From the NCBI GenBank assembly GCA_947628445.1, contig CANQZX010000003.1, positions 1 to 30,813 on the forward strand: a DNA stretch of 30,813 bases, given 5' to 3'. Within the stretch, counting starts at the first letter, position 1. Each line of letters begins with the position of its first letter. The notes beneath the pieces were generated by a model that searched no databases, was not told where the DNA came from, and was given only the letters and a program-made list of their open reading frames with translations. The translations under genes and the position numbers were made by a program. This DNA comes from an uncultured Bacilli bacterium. GTDB taxonomy: Bacteria; Bacillota_I; Bacilli_A; RF39; UBA660. This document shows, one piece after another, positions 1-7,241 of the stretch.

Positions 1-24
1 TTGATTAAAATTTGTCTTTTTCAT
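1..24 (-). CDS. Start of a divergent gene, cut by the left edge
   Basis: Only eight codons are inside the window: on the minus strand ATG at 24-22 reads MKKTNFNQ and runs off the edge without a stop. Support comes from context. A GAGGT ribosome binding site lies about ten bases before the ATG, and a good promoter (-35 TTGATT, 17-bp spacer, -10 TATTAT) lies further upstream at 100-72. The product cannot be named. The lysine-rich start is typical of many cytosolic or membrane proteins and says nothing about function. Confidence 0.45.
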
Positions 25-71
25 AAAAAATATACCTCGTTTTCTAAATGACAAATAAACCAATGAGATAT

Positions 72-100
72 ATAATAAACTTATAAAGAGGATAAATCAA
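72..100 (-). promoter_or_regulatory. Sigma-A promoter of the left-edge gene
   Basis: On the minus strand TTGATT (100-95), a spacer of exactly 17 bases, then TATTAT (77-72). Transcription would start near position 65 and read leftward into the truncated gene starting at 24. It is placed back to back with the surface-gene region to the right. Confidence 0.5.
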
Positions 101-119
101 TAATCCTCGCCGGATAGGC

Positions 120-149
120 ATTACTTTCTTTTACGGAAAAGAAAGTAAT
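120..149. repeat. 13-bp perfect hairpin, REP-like
   Basis: ATTACTTTCTTTT (120-132) is followed by the loop ACGG and its exact reverse complement (137-149). No T-run follows in the direction of a gene end, so it is not an obvious terminator. The core ACTTTCTT/AAGAAAGT recurs in a second hairpin 40 bases on. Similar ACTTTCTTTT-type hairpins are scattered as repeats in other bacterial genomes, so a dispersed palindromic repeat is plausible. Confidence 0.5.
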
Positions 150-187
150 CAAAGAAGCCGGGAAGATAATAAATATTCCTCCGGAGG

Positions 188-208
188 CACTTTCTTGATA
201 AGAAAGTG
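188..208. repeat. Second hairpin with the same core
   Basis: CACTTTCTT (188-196), loop GAT, AAGAAAGTG (200-208): a perfect 9-bp stem. It shares its core with the hairpin at 120-149 and is followed by GGAAAGAAC, as the first is followed by CAAAGAAGC. The two look like diverged copies of one unit. Confidence 0.45.
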
Positions 209-291
209 GAAAGAACTTTTTCAACGACTTATTTCCCATCAATGTATATATCGGGAATTTCTAACAATAATCAATGACAGATTAAAAAACC

Positions 292-318
292 TTGCAAATA
301 TATATATATATATATAAT
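292..318 (+). promoter_or_regulatory. Promoter with an AT-repeat spacer
   Basis: TTGCAA (292-297) serves as -35 and TATAAT (313-318) as -10. Almost the whole 15-base spacer is part of a 19-nt alternating AT run (298-316). The block continues into AAAGGGAAAGTAGGG, which holds the ribosome binding site of the gene at 342. Nearly identical copies lie before 2464 and 25910. The 15-bp spacer is shorter than the optimal 17; one extra AT unit would make it 17. Confidence 0.6.
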
Positions 319-341
319 AAAAGGGAAAGTAGGGCATATAA

Positions 342-2396
342 ATGAAAAAGAAAATAGCAATCATAATATTAGTTTTAATAAGTATAATAGGATTAATCTA
401 TAGACAACATCTAAATAAAGAAAAAGATAATAATAAAGAAATGATTGCTATTTTTTTAGAAACAGAAAAAGGGACGGGTAAGTATCAAAGAAGCAGCTTA
501 AAAAACTGGTCTTTTGGTGATGAATACGTCATTAATATTCAAAAAAGCTATTGTAAAAATGGTGGCCTTTTAAGATGGAATCAAGAAACGAAAAAAATAA
601 GTGCCAAAATAAAAGGCAGCGATGAATGCTATGTTTATTTTGATAAAGATGAATATGGAACCAAAGAGCATCCTTATTTAATTCAAACCATTGAAGATTT
701 AGTAAGATTAAGTAATAGTGTTAATATTGATAATGTTAACTATTCTGGAAAGTATTTTCTTTTAACAAATGATTTAGATTTTCAAGATAAAAGTGATTAT
801 GAAGATGCCAACAGAACTGATTTTGGTGATATCAATGGGCAAAATGGTAATGAGGCTTTAATAACCGAATTAACCACGGGCAGTGGTTTTATCCCTATTG
901 GAAAAGATATTAATAGTAATTATTTTCAAGGGACATTTGATGGGGGAAATAAAAGAATTGATAACCTATATATTGTTAATACAAGTAATGTCCGGAAAAA
1001 TATTGGATTATTTGGCAACACTAATATTAATACAACAATAAAAAATTTAACAGTATCTGGATCAATGATAAGAACCACAAATGGGGAAATGGGAGGTTTA
1101 ATAGCCCGGGCTGATGGAACACTTAATATTGAAAATTGTCATAACGAAGTAACTCTTAATAGTAGTTCAGAAATAAATACTGCCGCTGGATTGTTAGGCA
1201 GCCTTGGTGGTGGAAGTAGTGCAACGATAAAAAATAGTAGTAATCGTGGACAAATAAATGGTGGGGAAAATGCCGCAGGTTTAGTTGCATATGTCGGAGG
1301 AGCTTTAACTGTCGAAAATAGTGTAAATTATGGTGAAATAAGTAATAATGTGGGTCCTTATGCCGGTGGCATAATCGGCCGTGACAATGCAGCTGATCGA
1401 GAAAAGACAATAATTAATTCCCATAATGAGGGAATAATTAAAAGTAAAAATTATGCGGGTGGGTTAATTGGTAGTACATTAGGAAATGTTACAATTAAAA
1501 AATGTTATAATGCTAGTAAGGCTGAAACTCTGGGTATATATGCTGGCGGACTAATAGGTTACTCCTCTAATAGTATTAATATTCAAAATAGTTATAATTT
1601 AGCTACTATTAAAGGCCTAGATGATAACGTTACTTGGGTTGGTGGTTTGATTGCTACAATGGGAGGTACGCAAATTGTCACTAGCAAAATAACTAATTCA
1701 TATAACACTGGTAACATTACTGGTTCATTTAGAACCGGGGGAATTGTGAGCTTAATTTGGGATGCGGAAGTAATTATGGATAAATGTTTTAACACGGGGG
1801 ATATTGTAAACTTAGGTAGTGGTACTTCTTATGCTGGGGGATTAACCAGTGCAGCAGGTTTAAATAAATTAACTGATGGGAATCTCATTATTTTGAATAG
1901 TTATAATACAGGAAATATTACAAATCAATCTGAGGTTGAAAATGGTAATGAAACGGCTTCTGGTTTAATTGGAGCAAGTTTTACTAACAGTAATTATCAG
2001 GTATTAGTTTTTAATTCATACAATACAGGCAATATTATTGCTGATAATTTTGCCAACGGAATTATTAAAAATTTCCAAGAATTACTATTTTTAAAAAATA
2101 CTTTTAATATAGGCAACGTAAAAGCTGAAGTAAATTATGGTATTGGCCAAATTGGCAATAATATAACTAATGTTGCTAATAATTATTATTTAGATAATGT
2201 AAGTAATGGTAGTAATATTGCAAATGTTGGTAGTAAAATGAAAATGGAAAGTATGAAACAACAAACATTTGTTGATGAACTAAATAAAAATATTGCAAAT
2301 ATTAATTTAGAAGAAATAAATGAATTATTAAAAGGGTATACGTTAAGTAAATGGCAATTAGGAAGCAATGGCTATCCCGAACTAATAAATAATTAA
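342..2396 (+). CDS. Membrane-anchored GLUG-repeat surface protein, copy 1
   Basis: This is a 684-residue predicted surface protein. Residues 4-20 form one hydrophobic segment with no clear cleavage site, so it is probably an uncleaved signal anchor. Residues ~33-105 form a small domain with two Cys (SYCKNGG... and DECYVYF). Residues ~105-215 form a lead-in domain with ATNDLDF-like and FQGTFDGG motifs. The rest is a series of GLUG-type repeats (GGLIG, then NSYNTGNI), expected to fold as a beta-helix, ending in a KWQLGSNGYPEL motif that commonly closes such proteins. There is no LPXTG or other sorting signal. The repeats are Asn/Ser/Gly rich, typical of adhesins. The start is supported by GTAGGG about seven bases upstream. 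It is followed at 68 bases by a paralogue with its own promoter. The function, probably adhesion, is inferred from the family. Confidence 0.85.
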   Translation: MKKKIAIIILVLISIIGLIYRQHLNKEKDNNKEMIAIFLETEKGTGKYQRSSLKNWSFGDEYVINIQKSYCKNGGLLRWNQETKKISAKIKGSDECYVYFDKDEYGTKEHPYLIQTIEDLVRLSNSVNIDNVNYSGKYFLLTNDLDFQDKSDYEDANRTDFGDINGQNGNEALITELTTGSGFIPIGKDINSNYFQGTFDGGNKRIDNLYIVNTSNVRKNIGLFGNTNINTTIKNLTVSGSMIRTTNGEMGGLIARADGTLNIENCHNEVTLNSSSEINTAAGLLGSLGGGSSATIKNSSNRGQINGGENAAGLVAYVGGALTVENSVNYGEISNNVGPYAGGIIGRDNAADREKTIINSHNEGIIKSKNYAGGLIGSTLGNVTIKKCYNASKAETLGIYAGGLIGYSSNSINIQNSYNLATIKGLDDNVTWVGGLIATMGGTQIVTSKITNSYNTGNITGSFRTGGIVSLIWDAEVIMDKCFNTGDIVNLGSGTSYAGGLTSAAGLNKLTDGNLIILNSYNTGNITNQSEVENGNETASGLIGASFTNSNYQVLVFNSYNTGNIIADNFANGIIKNFQELLFLKNTFNIGNVKAEVNYGIGQIGNNITNVANNYYLDNVSNGSNIANVGSKMKMESMKQQTFVDELNKNIANINLEEINELLKGYTLSKWQLGSNGYPELINN

Positions 2397-2413
2397 AAAT
2401 TTCCTCCAGCCCC

Positions 2414-2440
2414 TTGCAAATATATATATATATATATAAT
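2414..2440 (+). promoter_or_regulatory. Second copy of the AT-repeat promoter
   Basis: TTGCAA (2414-2419), a 15-base spacer within a 19-nt alternating AT run (2420-2438), and TATAAT (2435-2440) are followed by TTAAAGGGAAAGTAGGG. It is almost base-for-base the same as the element at 292-341, so the duplication that made the second GLUG gene included its promoter. No terminator separates it from the first gene. Confidence 0.6.
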
Positions 2441-2463
2441 TAAAGGGAAAGTAGGGTATTTAG

Positions 2464-4296
2464 ATGAAAAAGAAAATAGCAATAAGTATATTAATTTTAA
2501 TCAGTATAATTGGCCTAATCTATAAACAATATCTAAATAAAGAAAAAATTACTGACAAAGAAATGATTGCTATTTTTTTAGAAGCCGAAAAAGGAACCGG
2601 CAAATATCAAAGAAGCAGTTTAAAAAACTGGTCTCTAGAGGAAGAATATGCCATTAATATGCGTAAAAGCTATTGTAAGAATGGTGGCCTTTTAAAATGG
2701 GATCAAGAAACGAAAAAAATAAGTGTCAAAATAAAAGGCAGTGATGAATGTTATGTTTATTTTGATAAAGATGAATATGGAACTAAAGAACATCCTTATT
2801 TAATTCAAACCATTGAAGATTTAGTAAGATTAAGTATCGAAGTAAAAGCTGGTAAAAATTATGCTGGCCAATATTTTCTTTTAACTAATGATTTAGATTT
2901 TCAAGATAAAAATGACTATGCAGATGCCAATACTCAAGAATTTGGTGATATTAATGGTATTAATGGCCCAGAACCTTTAATAGATGAATTAATGACTGGT
3001 ACTGGTTTTCCACCGATAGGCATCAATGCTCCCCAAACAGGTTTCCAAGGTAATTTTGATGGTGGGAATCATCGTATAGATAATTTATATATTGCTAATT
3101 ATTCTAATGCAGGTATAAGGTATGTGGGCTTATTTGGCTTTGTTTCGGGCTCAGTTAGAATTAATAATTTGACAATCGCGGGATTAATTGATCTTAATGA
3201 TTCTAATGAAATTGGTGGTATTGTGGGGAATACTTGGGGTTCGGATGTTATTATTGAAAAATGTACTAGTGAAGTTGATATAAATGGCTATACCGCTGTT
3301 GGGGGCATAGTTGGTAGTGGGGGTAATTTAACAATTAAAGATTGCATCAATAAAGGTCATATAACTGGGGAAGGATTTATAGGCGGCATAATTGGTTATC
3401 AAAGTGGTAATATCGAAATTAATAATTGTGTAAATGAAGGTAATTTAGATGTTGATCGCTCTTCAGTAGGGGGAATATTAGGTTATAGTAGTACCGTTGC
3501 GGGTACTACTACAACCATCAAACAAACAGTTAATCGTGGTAACATTGTTAATGGAACCGCTTATTCTAATGTTAGTGGTATAGTTGGCCATGCGGGTGGT
3601 AAATTAACTTTAAGAAATGTTGCTAATATTGGTTCGGTTAATAATAAGTCTTTAGGTTATACCGCTGGTTTAATTGCTTGGGGCGATAAAACCAATTTTA
3701 ATATAAATATTGATCAGTCGTATAATGAAGCGACAATAACGGGTTTGTCAAATACCGGTGGTTTAATTGGCAATTCTTCAACCAATGATATTTTTATCAC
3801 AAACTCATATAATAAAGGAGATGTAAGTGGCGGTAATTCAACAACGCATGGTTTGGCTGCCGCCCAAGATGGTAATCTTTTTCTTTTAAATACATTTAAT
3901 GCTGGCAATATTGTAACGCCTAATAATGACGGAAATGGTATAGTTAGTAATCTAGGTACGGAACAAATAAAAATATATAATTCTTATAATATCGGTAAAT
4001 CATTATATGGAATTGGTAATTTTAAAAATCCTAATAATGTTACTTTAACCAATGTTTATTATTTACAAAGTAATAGTTCTTTGGGCAGTAATAAAGATGG
4101 TAGTAGAGCTTTAACAGTTTCCCAAATGCAAAATGAAGAAAATATCGATAATACTAAATTTTTAGATAGATTAAATAATGTGGTAAATGATTTAAATAAT
4201 CAAAAATTAGAAACAATTGACACTGGTTTACATGGATATAAATTAAATAAATGGCACCAAGATACTAATCAATATCCGGCTTTAGTTAATGAATAA
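2464..4296 (+). CDS. Membrane-anchored GLUG-repeat surface protein, copy 2
   Basis: This 610-residue paralogue of the gene at 342 has the same layout: hydrophobic anchor at residues 4-20, a two-Cys domain to about residue 105, a lead-in domain with the FQGNFDGGNHRIDNLYI-type motif, about ten GLUG-like repeats (GGIVG, GGIIG, NSYNKGDVSG) and a KWHQDTNQYPAL ending. The first ~150 residues are close to identical to copy 1, while the repeat region has diverged in number and sequence. That is the pattern of a conserved export and anchor part with a variable exposed part. No cell-wall sorting motif is present. The start is fixed by GTAGGG and by comparison with copy 1. A strong terminator follows. 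Role as adhesin is inferred. Confidence 0.85.
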   Translation: MKKKIAISILILISIIGLIYKQYLNKEKITDKEMIAIFLEAEKGTGKYQRSSLKNWSLEEEYAINMRKSYCKNGGLLKWDQETKKISVKIKGSDECYVYFDKDEYGTKEHPYLIQTIEDLVRLSIEVKAGKNYAGQYFLLTNDLDFQDKNDYADANTQEFGDINGINGPEPLIDELMTGTGFPPIGINAPQTGFQGNFDGGNHRIDNLYIANYSNAGIRYVGLFGFVSGSVRINNLTIAGLIDLNDSNEIGGIVGNTWGSDVIIEKCTSEVDINGYTAVGGIVGSGGNLTIKDCINKGHITGEGFIGGIIGYQSGNIEINNCVNEGNLDVDRSSVGGILGYSSTVAGTTTTIKQTVNRGNIVNGTAYSNVSGIVGHAGGKLTLRNVANIGSVNNKSLGYTAGLIAWGDKTNFNINIDQSYNEATITGLSNTGGLIGNSSTNDIFITNSYNKGDVSGGNSTTHGLAAAQDGNLFLLNTFNAGNIVTPNNDGNGIVSNLGTEQIKIYNSYNIGKSLYGIGNFKNPNNVTLTNVYYLQSNSSLGSNKDGSRALTVSQMQNEENIDNTKFLDRLNNVVNDLNNQKLETIDTGLHGYKLNKWHQDTNQYPALVNE

Positions 4297-4301
4297 TTGC
4301 T

Positions 4302-4346
4302 AAAAAAATCTTTTTCTAAATAGGAAAATGAAAAAGATTTTTTCTT
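4302..4346 (+). terminator. Terminator after the GLUG pair
   Basis: AAAAAATCTTTTTC (4303-4316) pairs perfectly with GAAAAAGATTTTTT (4330-4343), followed by CTTTT. The 14-bp stem is almost all A-T. A second weaker inverted repeat (GTATTTTTT 4350-4358 with 4373-4381) lies between it and the next promoter. Confidence 0.65.
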
Positions 4347-4381
4347 TTGGTATTTTTTTGCAATATTTTTTCAAAAAATAC

Positions 4382-4411
4382 TTGATTTTTTTTTTTTTTT
4401 TTTGATAGTAT
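4382..4411 (+). promoter_or_regulatory. Promoter with an 18-T homopolymer spacer
   Basis: TTGATT (4382-4387) is a -35 candidate. It runs into a T tract of 18 (4386-4403), followed by GATAGTAT, which offers GATAGT (16-bp spacer) or TAGTAT (18-bp spacer) as -10. Placing a homopolymer between the two boxes makes the spacing prone to change by slippage. The -10 is weak, so this is a candidate only. Confidence 0.45.
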
Positions 4412-4436
4412 GGGAGATAGAAAGGATATGATAGAA

Positions 4437-5369
4437 ATGGATAGAAAAAATACTTTGCTTTTAACAGTGATTGCAATAGCAACATTATTGGTGGCAGTTG
4501 TCGGAGCAACATTTGCCTTCTTCACTTCTCAAGTTCAAGGAAAGGCACAAACTGACGTTAGTGTCACAACCCAAACCGTAAATAGTTCAGCTTTTAATAG
4601 TGGCGACCCAATTTATTTAAGAGCTAACATGGCTAATTTCTCTGATACTTACAAAAATGTCCGGATTAAAGGTAAAGGTCCCGAAAGTGAACCCCAAGGT
4701 AATGATACGGATTATGCTAATGCGCAAACTTATGCGGTGTCAAAGCCAAGCGTTAAATACGATATTGGTAGTGGTACAACTGGTAAACAATACTTATGTT
4801 ATACAGCAAAATTAGTGGTTGAAAAAAATACTTTTGAATATTCAGCAAAAAATCCTCATGAAGATGGCCATCAAGATTACTCTACAAAAGCTAGTGAAAA
4901 TAGTGGTAAAATGCCTGAATTAGTAATAACGATCAAAAAAGATGGTGAAGAAATTAAATCATTTGATCAAGATGCTTTAAAGTATTTAACAGATATTGTA
5001 ACGATTAGAACATATGACACTATTCAAGAAGCGGAAGCTGATAAAGAATTACCACATTCAGCTGGAACAGAAGATCAATTAAATGGTTTTGATATCACTA
5101 AAGCAGAGGTAAAATCATATGATATTGTTAATCCTAAATCTGCAACCCCTGGTGAAGGCAGTGCAAGTAATCCCAAATTATTTGTTTTATATGGTGAAGC
5201 TAGTGATTCTGTCGAAGATCAATGGGAAGTAGAAGTAACAATTGTAAATTATGATTTTAATCAAAATGATAATGCTAGTGTTGCTGATGGAAAGACTGTT
5301 GAATTCCAAGGTAAAATTGTATTAGAATCTGCAGAAACTTGTCCGGAAGATGCTAAGATAGCATCATAA
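4437..5369 (+). CDS. SipW-type signal, TasA/camelysin-like surface protein 1
   Basis: This 310-residue exported protein starts MDRKNTLLLTVIAI and has a hydrophobic core ending in VVGATFAFFTSQ, the form of SipW-dependent signal peptides known from TasA and camelysin. The mature part opens with a TDVSV strand and a YLRANMANFSD motif, then a YLCYTAKLVVEKN block, a PELVITIKKDG block and a DQWEVEVTIVNYDFNQ block. These are also found in the next gene and at the N-terminus of the gene at 25910. Lone Cys in YLCY and another near the C-terminus (AETCPED) are shared with the neighbour. I prefer ATG 4437 over upstream in-frame ATGs (4410, 4428) because it matches the paralogue's start and has AAAGGA about 11 bases upstream. 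A TasA-like fibre or surface role is inferred. No SipW peptidase gene is in the window. Confidence 0.75.
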   Translation: MDRKNTLLLTVIAIATLLVAVVGATFAFFTSQVQGKAQTDVSVTTQTVNSSAFNSGDPIYLRANMANFSDTYKNVRIKGKGPESEPQGNDTDYANAQTYAVSKPSVKYDIGSGTTGKQYLCYTAKLVVEKNTFEYSAKNPHEDGHQDYSTKASENSGKMPELVITIKKDGEEIKSFDQDALKYLTDIVTIRTYDTIQEAEADKELPHSAGTEDQLNGFDITKAEVKSYDIVNPKSATPGEGSASNPKLFVLYGEASDSVEDQWEVEVTIVNYDFNQNDNASVADGKTVEFQGKIVLESAETCPEDAKIAS

Positions 5370-5397
5370 ATTAGTATATATTTTTAATTAAATATAG

Positions 5398-5448
5398 AAG
5401 AGAAAAATTTTTTCGGTCCAGGTTATTGTAAAATAACCTTTTTCTCTT
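5398..5448 (+). terminator. Two-layer terminator
   Basis: The inner stem AGGTTATT (5420-5427), loop GTAA, AATAACCT (5432-5439) is followed by TTTTCTCTTT. An outer pairing AAGAGAAAAA (5398-5407) with TTTTTCTCTT (5439-5448) can enclose it. Confidence 0.6.
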
Positions 5449-5469
5449 TACAAAATTTATTAAAATTTA

Positions 5470-5498
5470 TTGACTTTTATATTTTTTCCCGTTATTAT
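5470..5498 (+). promoter_or_regulatory. Sigma-A promoter of the second SipW-type gene
   Basis: TTGACT (5470-5475), 17-base spacer, TATTAT (5493-5498). Unlike its paralogue at 4382 the spacer is of mixed sequence, so the two paralogues should differ in promoter stability. Confidence 0.55.
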
Positions 5499-5526
5499 TA
5501 ATAATAGGAAGGAGAATGGAGAAAAA

Positions 5527-6438
5527 ATGGACCGAAAAAATACTTTATTATTAACAGTAATTGCGATAGCAACATTACTTGTTGCAGTTGTGGGGGCAAC
5601 GTTTGCGTTCTTTTCTGCACAAAACTTTGGAAATGGGAAAACGGATGTCAACGTTAAGACTGAAACAACAACTAGCATTGTCTTTGATCAAAGTAATAAT
5701 ATTGATATCTTAGCAAATATGTCAAACTTTACTCAAGATGATATCCAAGATACAGATATTAATACGCAACCATCAGATGATCCAGTACAAAATCCTCATA
5801 CAATGGGTAAAACTACACCATCTGTAACTTTAACTGGGGCATCAACTTTACAAGATGCTAATAAAGATAAAGTTTGTTATTCTGCAACATTAAAAGTCTA
5901 TAAAAATACTTTTACTTATGATCCAACAGATGAAAAAGAATTTAACCAAAAAAAAGCAGAATTGTTATTAGTTGTTAAAAAGACTCCACAAAGTAAAGAA
6001 GAAAAAGCTTATACCAATACAGACATTGAAGATAGTCCTGACACTTATAAGTATGTAGCAGATGTAAGTAGTTATTTTGATACACATAGTTTTAATACTA
6101 CATATGCTGATCTTAAAGGTTTTGACATTACGACTTTAGGTAGTGCTGCGGATTGTCTTGATGAAAATGGCGGTTTTAAAGAAGACACTTGTGCAACAAC
6201 TGATTTTAAAATTCCAGTATTTAGTGATGATGATAATTTTTCAGATCCTACAAAGAAATATATCCATGTGTTAGAAGCTGGCAAAGATCAAAAAGCTTCT
6301 GATAAATGGGAAGTAGCAGTATATTTCTTAAATCATGATAAAGAACAAAACTACAATAGTGCTGGTAAACGGTTTGCGGCTAAATTTGTTTTACAAACTG
6401 TTGATTGCACTACTGGTCTAGCAACTAAAGGTGAATAA
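5527..6438 (+). CDS. SipW-type signal, TasA/camelysin-like surface protein 2
   Basis: This is a 303-residue paralogue of the protein at 4437. The first 28 residues, MDRKNTLLLTVIAI through VVGATFAFF, are the same. The mature part keeps the blocks TDVNVKTE, ILANMSNFTQ, KVCYSATLKVYKN, KWEVAVYFLNHDKEQN and FAAKFVLQT, but the middle is acidic and divergent. Four Cys are visible: KVCY, two in the loop AADCLDENGGFKEDTC, and one near the end (VDCTTG). The start at 5527 is chosen over an in-frame TTG at 5470 because that lies in the promoter, and because AGGAAGGAG sits 12 bases before 5527. Own promoter and own terminator, so it is a single-gene unit. Function is inferred from the signal type only. 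Confidence 0.75.
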   Translation: MDRKNTLLLTVIAIATLLVAVVGATFAFFSAQNFGNGKTDVNVKTETTTSIVFDQSNNIDILANMSNFTQDDIQDTDINTQPSDDPVQNPHTMGKTTPSVTLTGASTLQDANKDKVCYSATLKVYKNTFTYDPTDEKEFNQKKAELLLVVKKTPQSKEEKAYTNTDIEDSPDTYKYVADVSSYFDTHSFNTTYADLKGFDITTLGSAADCLDENGGFKEDTCATTDFKIPVFSDDDNFSDPTKKYIHVLEAGKDQKASDKWEVAVYFLNHDKEQNYNSAGKRFAAKFVLQTVDCTTGLATKGE

Positions 6439-6442
6439 AATT

Positions 6443-6469
6443 AGACCATAATTTGTGGTCTTTTTTTTT
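6443..6469 (+). terminator. Terminator after the second SipW-type gene
   Basis: AGACCA (6443-6448) pairs with TGGTCT (6456-6461) around a seven-base loop, followed by a run of T to 6469. Confidence 0.65.
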
Positions 6470-6507
6470 GCTTAAAAAAATAGTACAATTAGAGGGGAAG
6501 TGAGATT

Positions 6508-7227
6508 ATGATTGGTTTAATTTTTACGTTAATAAGTGGTTTGTTTTTTTTAATTGGCATCTTCCTTTATCAATTTAGTAAACATAAAAAAGATTTGACG
6601 ATTATGGCAACATCCTGTGCTTTTGTGGTTATTTTAGGTTTAATTATATTTGATTTAGCGCCAGAGATCATGGAATTAAAAAAATGGTGGACGTTAATTT
6701 TTATTGTAATTGGTTTACTTTTCTTAAAACTTTTTGATTTAATTTTACCGCATCATGAACACCATCACCATGATAATGATTATGAATTACAAGATCATGT
6801 TCTGCATTTAAGTCATATTGGTTTAATTACGATTATTGCTTTAGTATTACATAATATTTTCGAGGGGTTTGGTTTATATAGTTTAAGCGAGACGGATGTA
6901 AAAGCGGGCTTTTTGATGTGTATAGGCATCGGGTTTCATAATTTACCCTTAGGTTTACAAATGGGAAGTAGTTTTAATCATAAAAAGAATCTCTTTTATT
7001 TAATTATTTTAATTCTATCAACCTTTTTTGGCGGCCTTTTCGCTATGTTATTTGGTGCGATTCCCGATGTTTTAGCCAGTATTATTTTGTGTTTAGTAAT
7101 GGGCATGATTCTTCATCTATTATTATTTGAATTACTTGGCGAAATTATTAATAACCGGCAGCAAAAAGAAACAATGTATGGTATAATAATAGGGACAATC
7201 ATATTAATTATTATTAATTTACTTTAG
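6508..7227 (+). CDS. ZIP-family metal transporter
   Basis: A 239-residue membrane protein with about seven to eight hydrophobic segments, close to ZupT in length. It probably imports divalent metal ions such as zinc across the cytoplasmic membrane. A His-rich loop (PHHEHHHHD, residues 81-89) lies between the third and fourth segments, as in ZIP proteins. The two metal-site motifs are recognisable: HNIFEG (115-120) and HNLPLG (144-149). In most ZIPs both have Glu before Gly; the second one here has Leu148, so the dinuclear site is altered. The start has GAGGGGAAGTGAG upstream and a TACAAT -10 at 6484-6489. The gene is 14 bases ahead of an SDR gene and heads a four-gene operon. No metal-responsive operator was recognised. 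Confidence 0.8.
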   Translation: MIGLIFTLISGLFFLIGIFLYQFSKHKKDLTIMATSCAFVVILGLIIFDLAPEIMELKKWWTLIFIVIGLLFLKLFDLILPHHEHHHHDNDYELQDHVLHLSHIGLITIIALVLHNIFEGFGLYSLSETDVKAGFLMCIGIGFHNLPLGLQMGSSFNHKKNLFYLIILILSTFFGGLFAMLFGAIPDVLASIILCLVMGMILHLLLFELLGEIINNRQQKETMYGIIIGTIILIIINLL

Positions 7228-7241
7228 GAAGGAGTAAAAAA

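Larger units (their letters stand above)
101..291. other. Non-coding gap with hairpins between divergent genes
   Basis: No convincing reading frame is present on either strand between the left-edge gene and the GLUG gene at 342. The stretch contains two hairpins that share the same core (listed separately), a CCTCCGGAGG palindrome at 178-187 directly before the second hairpin, and more GC-rich patches (gccgg) than the surrounding AT-rich DNA. Confidence 0.5.

Noticed and set aside
1156..2368. Minus-strand frames within the first GLUG gene
   Set aside because: They are antisense to a clearly coding region with repeat structure and have unnatural composition (His/Tyr/Leu runs).
4300..4525. Minus-strand frames rich in Lys/Phe across the terminator and T-tract
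   Set aside because: They are translations of A/T homopolymers and of the antisense of a signal peptide; no start signals.
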